The notes beneath the pieces are model-generated. The model was not told where the DNA came from and made no database searches. It saw only the letters and a list, made by a program, of their open reading frames with translations. The position numbers and the translations under genes are program-made. A stretch of 64,000 bases of DNA from assembly GCF_014203355.1 (NCBI RefSeq), contig NZ_JACHIR010000001.1:2420038-2484037 (forward strand). The letters are read 5' to 3'. The DNA comes from Kutzneria kofuensis. GTDB taxonomy: Bacteria; Actinomycetota; Actinomycetes; Mycobacteriales; Pseudonocardiaceae. Shown here one piece after another: positions 43,810 through 51,795 of the stretch. How positions within the stretch are numbered: the first letter of the stretch is position 1; each line of letters starts with the position of its first letter.

Positions 43810-44477
43810 CAGTGCTCCTCGCAGGTCGCGGTGCCGCCGCACAGGAAGGTCAGCACCGTGCGCAACGTGTTGCCGGGGCCCGAGACGAGGCCGGTGAACA
43901 GCGGATCGAGGTTCTCGGTGACGCCGCAGTGGTGAAACGGCGGGATGGTGAACGTGCCGGAGATCGTGCCGGTGGACAGCGGGCTCACGAACGGGCCGCT
44001 CTGCACGATCGCCACCTCGTCGGTGCGACAGCTCGGGCCCACGTTCAACGGCACGCCGTGCACCTTCGCGTTGGTCAAGGCGAACGCCAGGCGTGTGGTC
44101 GCGGTCAGGGTTCCGTTCTGCAGCACGGACTGCACCGGGGCGGTCGAGGCCACGGTGATCGTCGCCGTGGCCGGCATGAAGCCGAAGGTGACGAAGTAGC
44201 TGTCCGCCGGCGGCAACGCCAGCGCGCCCGTGATCTCCACTCGCAGCGGATTGCTGCCCGGCACGATCACGAACTGCCCGTCCAGCCGTCCCGGGCCGAC
44301 CACCAGGTCGGAGCCCAGCCTGGCGACCCGGGTGGTCGTGTCCACGCGGTAGTGCACCGGCGTCGGCGGATTGTCGTCGGCCGGCGCGGGCACCGGGTTC
44401 GGCACCGCGTTCGCCGAGGTGCCCACGCCGATCGCGCAGCCGATCAGGACGACGAGTGCCCACCACCGCTTGGCCAT
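43809..44477 (-). CDS. Secreted beta-rich protein heading the mce operon (DUF6801-like C-terminal module)
   Basis: This 222-residue protein has a signal peptide (MAKRWWALVVLIGCAIGVGTSANA) and a mature beta-rich domain. Its C-terminal half aligns by eye with the last 110 residues of the protein at 47301-48539: FGFMPATATITV versus FGFLPVTTKLAF; NGTLTATTRLAF versus NGALDATSKLTV; CGVTENLDPLFTGLVSGPGNTL versus CGPFTPFISALATGPGNTI. The paired cysteines are conserved. The DUF6801 name is my recollection of this family. Its stop overlaps the ATPase start (TGATG), so it is coupled to the Mce importer and could be an extracellular lipid-binding or cell-wall partner. That role is inference. Confidence 0.75.
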   Translation of the reverse strand: MAKRWWALVVLIGCAIGVGTSANAVPNPVPAPADDNPPTPVHYRVDTTTRVARLGSDLVVGPGRLDGQFVIVPGSNPLRVEITGALALPPADSYFVTFGFMPATATITVASTAPVQSVLQNGTLTATTRLAFALTNAKVHGVPLNVGPSCRTDEVAIVQSGPFVSPLSTGTISGTFTIPPFHHCGVTENLDPLFTGLVSGPGNTLRTVLTFLCGGTATCEEH

Positions 44478-44621
44478 GAATTCCCCATCGACGAGAATTG
44501 CCTGGCGCCGGACGTTACTCACGGGTACCCACTGCGGCAAGGAAATCCCGACTGGGCACCGGAAGTTGTCAAGGCCGCACAAGTTCCACGACGTGGCAAT
44601 TGCGCTCGACCGACAAAGCCG

Positions 44622-45101
44622 TCAGCAGCCCTCGGCCTTGTCGAACGCCCGATCGAGGTCGGAGTTCTGGCGAAGGGTGGCCTTCGGGTCGCCGGCGTCG
44701 GCCAGGCCGCCCATGCCGGCGTTCACGTCGGCGACGGCCTGCTGCAGGGCGGCATCGTCGCCGGGTGGGACCTCAGCGAGGCGAGAGCCGGCCTGGTGCA
44801 AGGACTTCTGGGCGGCGTCGATGGTGCCGAGCGCCTTGTCGACGGCCGGCTGGCCGTCGGGGACCGGTGGCGGGCCGGCGGCGCGGATGGCGGTGGCTTC
44901 CCTGGTGAGGGCGGCGGAGAGGGTGTCGAGGAACGCTCGGAGGTCGGGAGCGGTTTGCCGGGGCGCCAGGGTGATCTGCGGAGTGGCACCGCAAACCTTT
45001 GCGGCCCAGGCGATCGCGGGGGCGTCGGGGTCGGGGGCCGGAGGTGGCGCGGCGCAGGCGGCGATCAGCAGCAGGCTCAGCAGCGGAGCGAGGCGAATCA
45101 T
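44622..45101 (-). CDS. Small lipoprotein of unknown function
   Basis: This 159-residue protein has a clear lipoprotein signal (MIRLAPLLSLLLIAACAAPPP), with the lipobox cysteine at residue 16. The mature part is helical and contains four further Ala-rich helices (RAFLDTLSAALTREATAIRAAG, AVDKALGTIDAAQKSLHQAG) and two cysteines (KVCGAT and the C-terminal EGC) that could pair. I do not recognise a family. It lies 144 bp upstream of the mce operon on the same strand and may be part of the same envelope function. Confidence 0.75.
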   Translation of the reverse strand: MIRLAPLLSLLLIAACAAPPPAPDPDAPAIAWAAKVCGATPQITLAPRQTAPDLRAFLDTLSAALTREATAIRAAGPPPVPDGQPAVDKALGTIDAAQKSLHQAGSRLAEVPPGDDAALQQAVADVNAGMGGLADAGDPKATLRQNSDLDRAFDKAEGC

Positions 45102-45185
45102 GCGGGCAGGGTCGACCCGCTGCGCGACACCCGACAAGGCACTCCACAGAAGTTGTCATCCGCGCACAGTCGGCGGACGGGAAAC

Positions 45186-46328
45186 CTAGCCGATCGACGT
45201 GAGAACGCCGTTGCGGGAGCCGACGATCAGGGCTCCGTCGGTGGACAAGGCCGGATAGGAGTCGACGGGCCCGCCGACGTTCACGTCGAACAGCACACCG
45301 CCGTCCGGGGCCAGGCCGTAGACATCTCCGGCCTGATTGGCGTAGTAGAGCCGATAGTTCCGGTCGAGGACGGTGGAGCTCCAGATCTCCTGGCCGTTCA
45401 CCCGGTACGACTTGACGACGCTGCCGGTCCGAACGTCGAAGGCGGTGACGGTGCCGCCGTGGTCACCGACGTAGGCCAGGCCGCTGGCGGTGACGGACGG
45501 GGACGAGTAGGTGATGTACCGGGGAGCGGTCCAGGCCTGGGAGCCGTCGGGATGGTAAGCCCACTCGTGGGAACCGTTGGTGCCCAGCAGGACCGTGCCG
45601 TCGGGCGCCAGGCCGGCGGAGACCTCGGTGATGTCGTCGTGCGGATCGCGCTGCCACACCACCGCGCCGCCGGCGTCGACGGCGGTGACGCCGGCGTCCG
45701 CGGTCGTGTAGATCCGAGCACCGTCGGTGACGACGGAACCGTATGACACCCGGCCGACGGAGACGGTCCACAGCAGACTCCGGGTGCCGGCGTCGACGGC
45801 GCTGACGTGTCCGGCGAGGTCGCCGACGTAGATCCGCCGGCCGTCGACGGAGGTCGGCGAGGTCGGCGTTCCGGGCAGCGCGACCGACCACAGCAACGTC
45901 CCGGACGGGGACAACACCAACAGCCTCGGCCCCGGGACCGGCCACACGATGTCGCCATCGGGCAGGATCAGCGGTGATACCGAGAGGTCGCCACCGCCGG
46001 TGTACTGAGAGTCGTACGTCCAGCGATCCTGGCCCGACACGGGGTCGATGGCGTGCAGGACACCGGCGGTGGACGAGGCGTAGATCGTGCCGTCGGACCC
46101 GATCACCGGGCCCGGGGTCACGGCGCCCTCCAGATTCCGCTGCCACCTGACGGTGCCCTTGACCGGGCCGTCCGATGTGGACGATCCGCTGTGTCGGGCG
46201 TCGTGCAGCGCGGCCGGCCATGGTGCCCAGGTGGCGGCGCCGGGCGACTGCGCCGGCAGGGCGGTCGCCATCGGTGCGGCACACCCGCCGACGAGCAGCA
46301 AGGCCATGGCCAGCAGCGACTTCCGCAC
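45186..46328 (-). CDS. PQQ-binding-like beta-propeller lipoprotein
   Basis: This is a 380-residue lipoprotein: signal SLLAMALLLVGGCAAP with the lipobox cysteine near residue 15. About seven repeated blades follow, of the type GTIYASSTAGVLHAIDPVSGQDRWTY, RRIYVGDLAGHVSAVDAGTRSLLWTV and ARIYTTADAGVTAVDAGGAVVWQRD. This is the PQQ/BamB-like eight-blade family, in which the tryptophan-docking motifs close each blade. Such propellers act as scaffolds outside the membrane; no PQQ ligands are obvious. GTG at 46328 is chosen at the signal peptide. A longer frame upstream is not convincing. Confidence 0.85.
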   Translation of the reverse strand: MRKSLLAMALLLVGGCAAPMATALPAQSPGAATWAPWPAALHDARHSGSSTSDGPVKGTVRWQRNLEGAVTPGPVIGSDGTIYASSTAGVLHAIDPVSGQDRWTYDSQYTGGGDLSVSPLILPDGDIVWPVPGPRLLVLSPSGTLLWSVALPGTPTSPTSVDGRRIYVGDLAGHVSAVDAGTRSLLWTVSVGRVSYGSVVTDGARIYTTADAGVTAVDAGGAVVWQRDPHDDITEVSAGLAPDGTVLLGTNGSHEWAYHPDGSQAWTAPRYITYSSPSVTASGLAYVGDHGGTVTAFDVRTGSVVKSYRVNGQEIWSSTVLDRNYRLYYANQAGDVYGLAPDGGVLFDVNVGGPVDSYPALSTDGALIVGSRNGVLTSIG

Positions 46329-46378
46329 GAATCCACCGTAGCCGCGAACGGACCCGGTGACCCTTACGGAAGTCTGAA

Positions 46379-47125
46379 CTACGAGAAGTGGGTCTGGGGG
46401 CGCTCCAGTTCGATGCCGTCGAGGAAGATGTCGACCTTCTCGTTGTAGAACGCGACGAGGCCGGCGATGGGGAGGAGCTGACGGGTCGGGAAGTCGTAGC
46501 ACCAGGCCAGGTCGGGGTGCACGGTGTCGCCGGAACGGACCGACCAGTAACCGGTGGTCCGGCCCTTGTACGGGCAGGCGGTCTCCGTCGACGACGGCAC
46601 GAGGTGCGAGAAGTCGACCTCGGTGCGGTTGAGGTAGTAGCGGGTCGGGAGGCCGGTCTCGAACACGAGGACCGGCGACGACGACTCGGCCAGCACTCGA
46701 CCGCCCAGCTCGACGCGGACGGTCCGGGTCGAGCGGACCGCGTCCACCCGCGTGTACGGGTTGCGCGGGTGGACGAAGATCTCCTCGTCCTCCTCGAACC
46801 AGGAATCCAAGGCGTCCCAGTCGAACTTGACCAGGCCGTCCTCGAAAACCCGGACGGTGCCGGGTTTGCTGACCTCGCCCACGCGCAGGCCATGGCGGCG
46901 GGCGGTGCCGTGGCGGAGGTGCTGCACATGGTCCTCGTCGACCAGCACGTCGGGATCGACGTCGGCGACGGGGATGTAGTACTGCGGATAGAACGGCCAT
47001 TCCCAGACGTAGCGGGCGTTTGTGGTGTCGAAGACCGTCCGGCCGCCCAGTTGGGCCCGCACGCGCCGCGGCGCCGGCTCGCTGTGGCCGGCCGGCACGG
47101 GCGCCGAGGGGTAGTCGCGCGTCAC
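46379..47125 (-). CDS. Tandem DUF427 protein
   Basis: This is a 248-residue cytosolic protein made of two DUF427 units. The second shows the classic sequence RVELGGRVLAESSSPVLVFETGLPTRYYLNRTEVD, TACPYKGRTTGYWSV and IAGLVAFYNEKVDIFLDG. The first unit (RAQLGGRTVFDTTNARYVWEWPFYPQYYIP) is more divergent. The family is widespread in actinobacteria and of unknown function. The GTG start at 47125 lies 175 bp from the divergent secreted-protein gene. Confidence 0.9.
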   Translation of the reverse strand: MTRDYPSAPVPAGHSEPAPRRVRAQLGGRTVFDTTNARYVWEWPFYPQYYIPVADVDPDVLVDEDHVQHLRHGTARRHGLRVGEVSKPGTVRVFEDGLVKFDWDALDSWFEEDEEIFVHPRNPYTRVDAVRSTRTVRVELGGRVLAESSSPVLVFETGLPTRYYLNRTEVDFSHLVPSSTETACPYKGRTTGYWSVRSGDTVHPDLAWCYDFPTRQLLPIAGLVAFYNEKVDIFLDGIELERPQTHFS

Positions 47126-47300
47126 CCCGCCGAGCCTAGGTTCTTGTCACGATGTGAGCAATTCCCGGCGAGGCGAATATGTCAGCGAACCGCAACTTTC
47201 ACCCGTCTTCTTGCCCGCCGGGAAGGCCCTCATTAGCTTCGGGTCACACGCCGGTAAACGCGGTGAATCCTCGCGGCTGACACACGAAAGAAGGACGGCT

Positions 47301-48539
47301 GTGAATCATCGAACATTAGGGGTGGCCACGGCGGCCGCGCTCGTGCTGACGGGTCTGGCCGTCGGCGCGGGCGTGTCGGCGGCCGCATCCACCCCGGTGG
47401 ACAAGACGCTGACGTTCACCTGCCCCTTCCCGCTGATCGGCAACCAGACGCTCGCGGTCCGGATCCGGGCGACGATGTCCACTCCGGACACTGTCGGCGG
47501 CGACCTCGTGACGACCGATTTCTCGGCCACCGCAACGGTTCCGCCCACCGCCACGCAGGGGTTGGCGCTGGTCGGGGCCAAGACGATCGAGGGCACCGCG
47601 CAGGCCGGCGTGACGCTGAACGAGGCCGGCACCCCGTTGGACATCACGATTCCGGGCCTGGTCATCCCGTCCACGCCGGTGCCGGACTCGGGCGCGTTCG
47701 ACACGGTGGCGTCCGGCCCGGTGCCGACGGCGACGATCACCAAGGCCGGCACCACAACCGTGACGGTCGGCGGCTTCTCCACGACGCTGACGCCGAAGAA
47801 GGCCGACGGCTCGCCGACCGGCCTCGGCACGTTCACCTCCGACTGCACGCTCAACCCCGGCCAGGACGCGCAGCTGATCAGCTTCCAGGTGCATGACGGC
47901 CCACCGCCCACGACCACGACAACTCCGCCCCCGACGACCACCACGACGACAACTCCCCCGCCGACCACGACGACAACCACGACGACAACCACCAAGCCGC
48001 CGACCACCACGACGACGGCCCCGGGCGGCATCACCTACAGCTACGCGATCAAGGGCAGCTCGGAGATCGAGCGCCTGCACGCCACCGTGCCGATCCGCGG
48101 CGGCATCACCGCGAACCTGGACCTGGGCACCGGCAGGTACAAGGCCGACCTCGCCCTGAACCCGACCAGCGCCCGGTTCAGCATCTTCGGCTTCCTGCCG
48201 GTCACCACCAAGCTCGCCTTCCGGCCCGAGGGCCAGACCACCGGCGCCGTCACCAACGGGGCCCTCGACGCCACCTCCAAGCTGACCGTCAAGATGCCGC
48301 AGATCAGCGTCTTCGGCCTGCCCATCAGCCGGTCCGCGGCCTGCGGCACGAGCCGGCCGTCCGTGGTGAAGATGACCTCCGGCCCCGGCTTCGACGTGCT
48401 CAAGGGCGGCACCCTGTCCGGCGGCTACGCCCTCGCCCCGCTGACCGGCTGCGGCCCGTTCACCCCCTTCATCAGCGCCCTGGCCACCGGCCCCGGCAAC
48501 ACGATCGACCTCACCCTGTCGGCCAGGCCCGACCACTGA
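47301..48539 (+). CDS. Secreted two-domain protein: DUF6801-like N domain, Thr/Pro linker, C-terminal module
   Basis: This is a 412-residue exported protein. Signal peptide: NHRTLGVATAAALVLTGLAVGAGVSAAA. Domain 1 (about residues 35-195) begins TLTFTCPFPLIGNQTLAVRI, which I recognise as the actinobacterial DUF6801 type. A Thr/Pro linker (about 45 residues, ACC/ACG-rich codons) leads to domain 2 (about 290-410), homologous to the protein that heads the mce operon. GTG at 47301 follows AAGGA. It diverges from the DUF427 gene. Its surface location and shared module suggest a cell-envelope role. The 43-nt palindrome follows 12 nt after its stop. Confidence 0.8.
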   Translation: MNHRTLGVATAAALVLTGLAVGAGVSAAASTPVDKTLTFTCPFPLIGNQTLAVRIRATMSTPDTVGGDLVTTDFSATATVPPTATQGLALVGAKTIEGTAQAGVTLNEAGTPLDITIPGLVIPSTPVPDSGAFDTVASGPVPTATITKAGTTTVTVGGFSTTLTPKKADGSPTGLGTFTSDCTLNPGQDAQLISFQVHDGPPPTTTTTPPPTTTTTTTPPPTTTTTTTTTTKPPTTTTTAPGGITYSYAIKGSSEIERLHATVPIRGGITANLDLGTGRYKADLALNPTSARFSIFGFLPVTTKLAFRPEGQTTGAVTNGALDATSKLTVKMPQISVFGLPISRSAACGTSRPSVVKMTSGPGFDVLKGGTLSGGYALAPLTGCGPFTPFISALATGPGNTIDLTLSARPDH

Positions 48540-48551
48540 TCCCGATGCTGG

Positions 48552-48594
48552 GAATGCTCCTTTCCTCACGTTCAACGTCAGGAAAGGAGCATTC
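48552..48594. repeat. 43-nt palindromic element, copy C
   Basis: Arms of 21 bp (one mismatch) around a central C; the core CGTTCAACG reads in the direction of the upstream gene. It starts 12 nt after the stop of the secreted two-domain protein and ends 16 nt before the stop of the convergent GH5 gene, so it may serve both genes. Confidence 0.85.
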
Positions 48595-48610
48595 ACGGCA
48601 TCGGTGGTGG

Positions 48611-50344
48611 TCAGCCGCCCAGGAGGCTCTGCAGGTGTGCCCGGTACCCGGCGCCGAAAGCCGTCGGTGTGCCGTCGTAGTCCGCGATGAGCACGTTGCC
48701 CTGGGCACAGCCCCACGCGTTCCACGTCCACGGCAGATAGCCGATGTGTTGGGAGTCGAGCCAGGTCATCAGCGGCGTGATGTACGTGTCGGAGCACTCG
48801 TTCTCGCCGATCTCACCGGCGATGAGCGGAACCGAGGCGGCGACCGGCGCGATCTGGCTCGTCCAGCAGGCCGCGGTGGAGCAGGCGTTGAAGTTGTAGG
48901 AGTGCCAGGAGGCGACCAGGTTGTTGTCCGGGTCGACGGGTTTGTGGCTCAACCACTGGGTCATGTCGTTCGACCAGGTCAGTCCGCCCAGCATGAGCAC
49001 GTTGTCGGCGCCGGTCGAGCGGACGGCGTCGACCAGGGTCTGCATCCCGGCGACCGGGTAGGACAGTCCTTGCGTGCAGGCCGAGCCACCGTCCCGCCAG
49101 CACTGCCAGCCCTGGGACGCGTTGCCGGCGGCGATGTCCGGGTACGGCTCGTTGAACAGATCGAAGATCACTGCGTCGTTGCCCTTGAAGGCGCCGGCCA
49201 CGCTGGTCCAGAACGGCACGGCCTGCGCGGTGTCGGGCATCGGCTTCTGGCAGGTGGCTTGTGCGGAGGCGCACGCGGACGCGGTGCCGTTGTAGGCCCC
49301 GTCGGTCCAGTGCAGGTCCAGAATGGCCACGATTCCGTTGTTGTTGAGCAGGTTCACGTAGGACCTGACCGCCGCCTGGTACGCGGCGCCGGCCGAGGAC
49401 GCGGGAACGTAGGATTCGCCGTTCCAGCACGCCTCGTTCAGCGGAACGCGGACCGCGTTGATGCCCCATTCCTTCATCGCGGTGACGGACGGCTGGTCCA
49501 CGGGGCCGTTCCAGATCCCGGTGTTCTGCACGCACGCGAACTCGCCGCCGGACCGGTTCGTCCCGCGCAGCACGACCGGATGCCCGCCGGTGTCCAGGAG
49601 TTGGTTCCCGGAGACGCGCAGTCGTGGCGCCGTGGACGTGGTGGGCACAACGTTGATCAGGATCGGCGGGGAGGTCGCGGTGGCGCCGGCGCTGTCCACG
49701 GCCTGTGCGGTCAGCCGGTAGTAGCCGGCCGGCACGTTCGCCCACGTGGCCGTGTACGGCGCGGCGGTCGAGGTGCCGATCAGCACCGGTGTCCTCGATG
49801 TGCCCGGAACGATCGAGGTGGCGAAGAACTGCACCTTGGTGATCGCCGCGTTGGGCTCGCTGGCGGTCGCCGCGACGGCCACAGCGGCTCCGGGAAGGTA
49901 GTTCTGGTTGGCCGCGGGACTGGTCAGCGCGACGAACGGCTGCTGGGCGGCGCCGTTGCAAGCCAAGCCGTTCACCGTGAAGTAGGTGGGAACCCCGTTC
50001 GTGGCGCCGACGGTCGCGACGAATCCGACGGTGGCACTCGCACCCGTGGCCAGCGAGCCGTTGTAGTTCTGGTTGGCCACCTGCACGACCCGACCGTTCT
50101 GGGAGAACGTTCCGCCCCAGCCGTTGGTGATCTGCTGGTTGTCGGGGAAGGCGAACGCGAGCGTCCAACTCGAGATCGCCGGACCGTTGTTGGTGATCGT
50201 GATGCCGGCCTGGAAACCTCCGGCCCAGCTGTTGCCGACGCTGTAGGCGACGGCGCAGGTCGAGGTGGCCGCGTCGGCGACCGGCACCCCCAGGCTCGCG
50301 ACGACAGCAAGGAACACGATTATGAGGCGTGACAAGGCTTTCAC
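48611..50344 (-). CDS. Secreted cellulase: CBM2 - Ig-like - GH5
   Basis: This is a 577-residue exported enzyme. A signal peptide (LSRLIIVFLAVVASLGVPVADA) leads to an N-terminal CBM2 (CAVAYSVGNSWAGGFQAGITITNNG, W-G-G-T-F). A short Ig/Big-3-like module follows (VALTSPAANQNYLPGAAVAV, VQFFATS), then a GH5 catalytic domain. The acid/base is Glu399 (LFNEPYPD) and the nucleophile Glu511 (AGEIGENEC); HWTDGAYNG and WHSYNFN are further conserved cleft segments. It cuts beta-1,4-glucan chains outside the cell. GTG at 50344 has GGAGG 7 nt upstream. The divergent GH43 gene is its probable companion in plant-wall degradation. Confidence 0.9.
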   Translation of the reverse strand: MKALSRLIIVFLAVVASLGVPVADAATSTCAVAYSVGNSWAGGFQAGITITNNGPAISSWTLAFAFPDNQQITNGWGGTFSQNGRVVQVANQNYNGSLATGASATVGFVATVGATNGVPTYFTVNGLACNGAAQQPFVALTSPAANQNYLPGAAVAVAATASEPNAAITKVQFFATSIVPGTSRTPVLIGTSTAAPYTATWANVPAGYYRLTAQAVDSAGATATSPPILINVVPTTSTAPRLRVSGNQLLDTGGHPVVLRGTNRSGGEFACVQNTGIWNGPVDQPSVTAMKEWGINAVRVPLNEACWNGESYVPASSAGAAYQAAVRSYVNLLNNNGIVAILDLHWTDGAYNGTASACASAQATCQKPMPDTAQAVPFWTSVAGAFKGNDAVIFDLFNEPYPDIAAGNASQGWQCWRDGGSACTQGLSYPVAGMQTLVDAVRSTGADNVLMLGGLTWSNDMTQWLSHKPVDPDNNLVASWHSYNFNACSTAACWTSQIAPVAASVPLIAGEIGENECSDTYITPLMTWLDSQHIGYLPWTWNAWGCAQGNVLIADYDGTPTAFGAGYRAHLQSLLGG

Positions 50345-50483
50345 AGGTGATCCTCCCCCGGTCCGCTGGACCTGGGGAACCGTAGGGACGGCGGATCCGC
50401 GCGGCAACCGGCGCGGGTCGGCGATGGTGCTGGTCGCCCGGCTTCGCGCTGGCAGCAAGCACGGGGAAGTTGGCTCCACGGCG

Positions 50484-50494
50484 TGAAAGTTTCA
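50484..50494. promoter_or_regulatory. Palindrome TGAAA-G-TTTCA between the GH5 and GH43 genes
   Basis: A perfect 5-bp-arm palindrome with a central base resembles GAAA-n-TTTC operators of LacI-type regulators of xylan and cellulose genes in Streptomyces. It lies about mid-way between the divergent GH5 and GH43 starts. The remaining 295-bp spacer shows no other clear signal. Confidence 0.35.
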
Positions 50495-50639
50495 GCTGCG
50501 GACGTCGCGTTCCGACACTCCGCGCCCACTGCGAGCGGCAAGCCGTTGACTGGACCGGACACCGAACCGCAGCCTTACCGGGAAAGAGGTTTTCGCCAAC
50601 CCCGTGATTCCCCGCGCATCAGCACAAGGGAGTGGGACA

Positions 50640-51620
50640 GTGCCGTCCATAGCTCGCATCCGAAAGACCGGTCTCGTGCTGGCTACTGCCATGGCAGCAC
50701 TTCTCGTCAGTCCCGGAGTCGCACCCGCCTATCCCAACCCGGGAACCGTCAGCGGCGCGACGTGGGTGCACGACCCGGCGATGATCCGGATCTCCGGTGG
50801 CGACTACGCCGTCTTCTCCACCGGCGCCGGGCTGCCGATGACCACGTCGACGGACCGCAAGACGTACTCCGCCGCGGGCGCGGCACTGCCGAACGGCGTG
50901 TCGTGGGCCTCCCGCTACACCGGGGGCAGCGCGACCGCGTTGTGGGCGCCGGACATCTCCTACCACAACGGCAAGTACCTGTTGTACTTCGCCGCGTCCA
51001 GCTTCGGCTCGAACACCTCCGCGATCGGCCTGGCCACCAGCACGTCCGGCCGGCCGGGCACGTTCGTCGACCAGGGCACGGTGTACACGTCGAGCAGCGG
51101 CAGCGACTACAACGCCATCGACCCCAGCCTGACCGTGGACGCCGCCGGCAAGTGGTGGCTGGTGTTCGGCTCGTGGTGGAGCGGGATCAAGATGATCCAG
51201 ATCGATCCGAGCACCGGCAAGCAGTTGTCCTCGAACACCACCCGGTACAGCCTCGCCGGCGCGTCCGGTGGGATCGAGGGGGCGACCATCTTCCACCACG
51301 GTGACTACTACTACCTGTTCACCTCGCGTGGTTTGTGCTGCAAGGGCGTGAACAGCACCTACTGGATCGCGGCCGGCCGTTCGAGCAGCATCACCGGGCC
51401 GTACCGCGACCAGGCCGGCACCGCCTTGACCAACGGCGGCGGCACGAAGATCCTTGCCACGCATGGCAACTTCGTCGGACCGGGCGGTGAGAGCGTCTAC
51501 TCGGACACCGACCACGACCTGCTCGTCTACCACTACTACGACGCGACGGCCAACGGCGCGGCCAAGCTCGGCATCAACTATCTGAACTTCAGCTCCGACG
51601 GCTGGCCGTACGTCTCCTGA
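50640..51620 (+). CDS. Secreted GH43 arabinan endo-1,5-alpha-L-arabinosidase
   Basis: This 326-residue protein has a signal peptide (RIRKTGLVLATAMAALLVSPGVAPA). The five-bladed GH43 fold begins YPNPGTVSGATWVHDPAMIR with the catalytic base Asp. The second acid appears as the conserved Asp in NAIDPSLTVDAAGKWWLVFGSW, and the general acid Glu in GGIEGATIFHHGDYYYLF. GNFVGPGGESVYSD is typical for endo-arabinanases. It degrades arabinan side chains of pectin. GTG at 50640 follows AAGGGAG. The start region is shared with the GH5 gene. Confidence 0.9.
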   Translation: MPSIARIRKTGLVLATAMAALLVSPGVAPAYPNPGTVSGATWVHDPAMIRISGGDYAVFSTGAGLPMTTSTDRKTYSAAGAALPNGVSWASRYTGGSATALWAPDISYHNGKYLLYFAASSFGSNTSAIGLATSTSGRPGTFVDQGTVYTSSSGSDYNAIDPSLTVDAAGKWWLVFGSWWSGIKMIQIDPSTGKQLSSNTTRYSLAGASGGIEGATIFHHGDYYYLFTSRGLCCKGVNSTYWIAAGRSSSITGPYRDQAGTALTNGGGTKILATHGNFVGPGGESVYSDTDHDLLVYHYYDATANGAAKLGINYLNFSSDGWPYVS

Positions 51621-51640
51621 TCACCGAATACCTGTCCCGA

Positions 51641-51661
51641 CTTTGTCATCACCTGACAAAG
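51641..51661. promoter_or_regulatory. Inverted repeat CTTTGTCA-N5-TGACAAAG
   Basis: Perfect 8-bp arms lie 20 nt after the GH43 stop and 135 bp before the PucR start. It may be either a weak terminator of the arabinanase gene or an operator for the PucR gene. AT-rich arms in this GC-rich genome favour protein binding. Confidence 0.35.
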
Positions 51662-51795
51662 GACACCGCGGAAACTATCCGGAATGCGACAAGAACGGGC
51701 CGGCACTGCTCCCATCCGGTACACAGGCTCATCGGCTTCGACACGGAACAGTATCGTCGAATTGGCAGAAATCCCTGTCCACGACGAGGTGGCGA

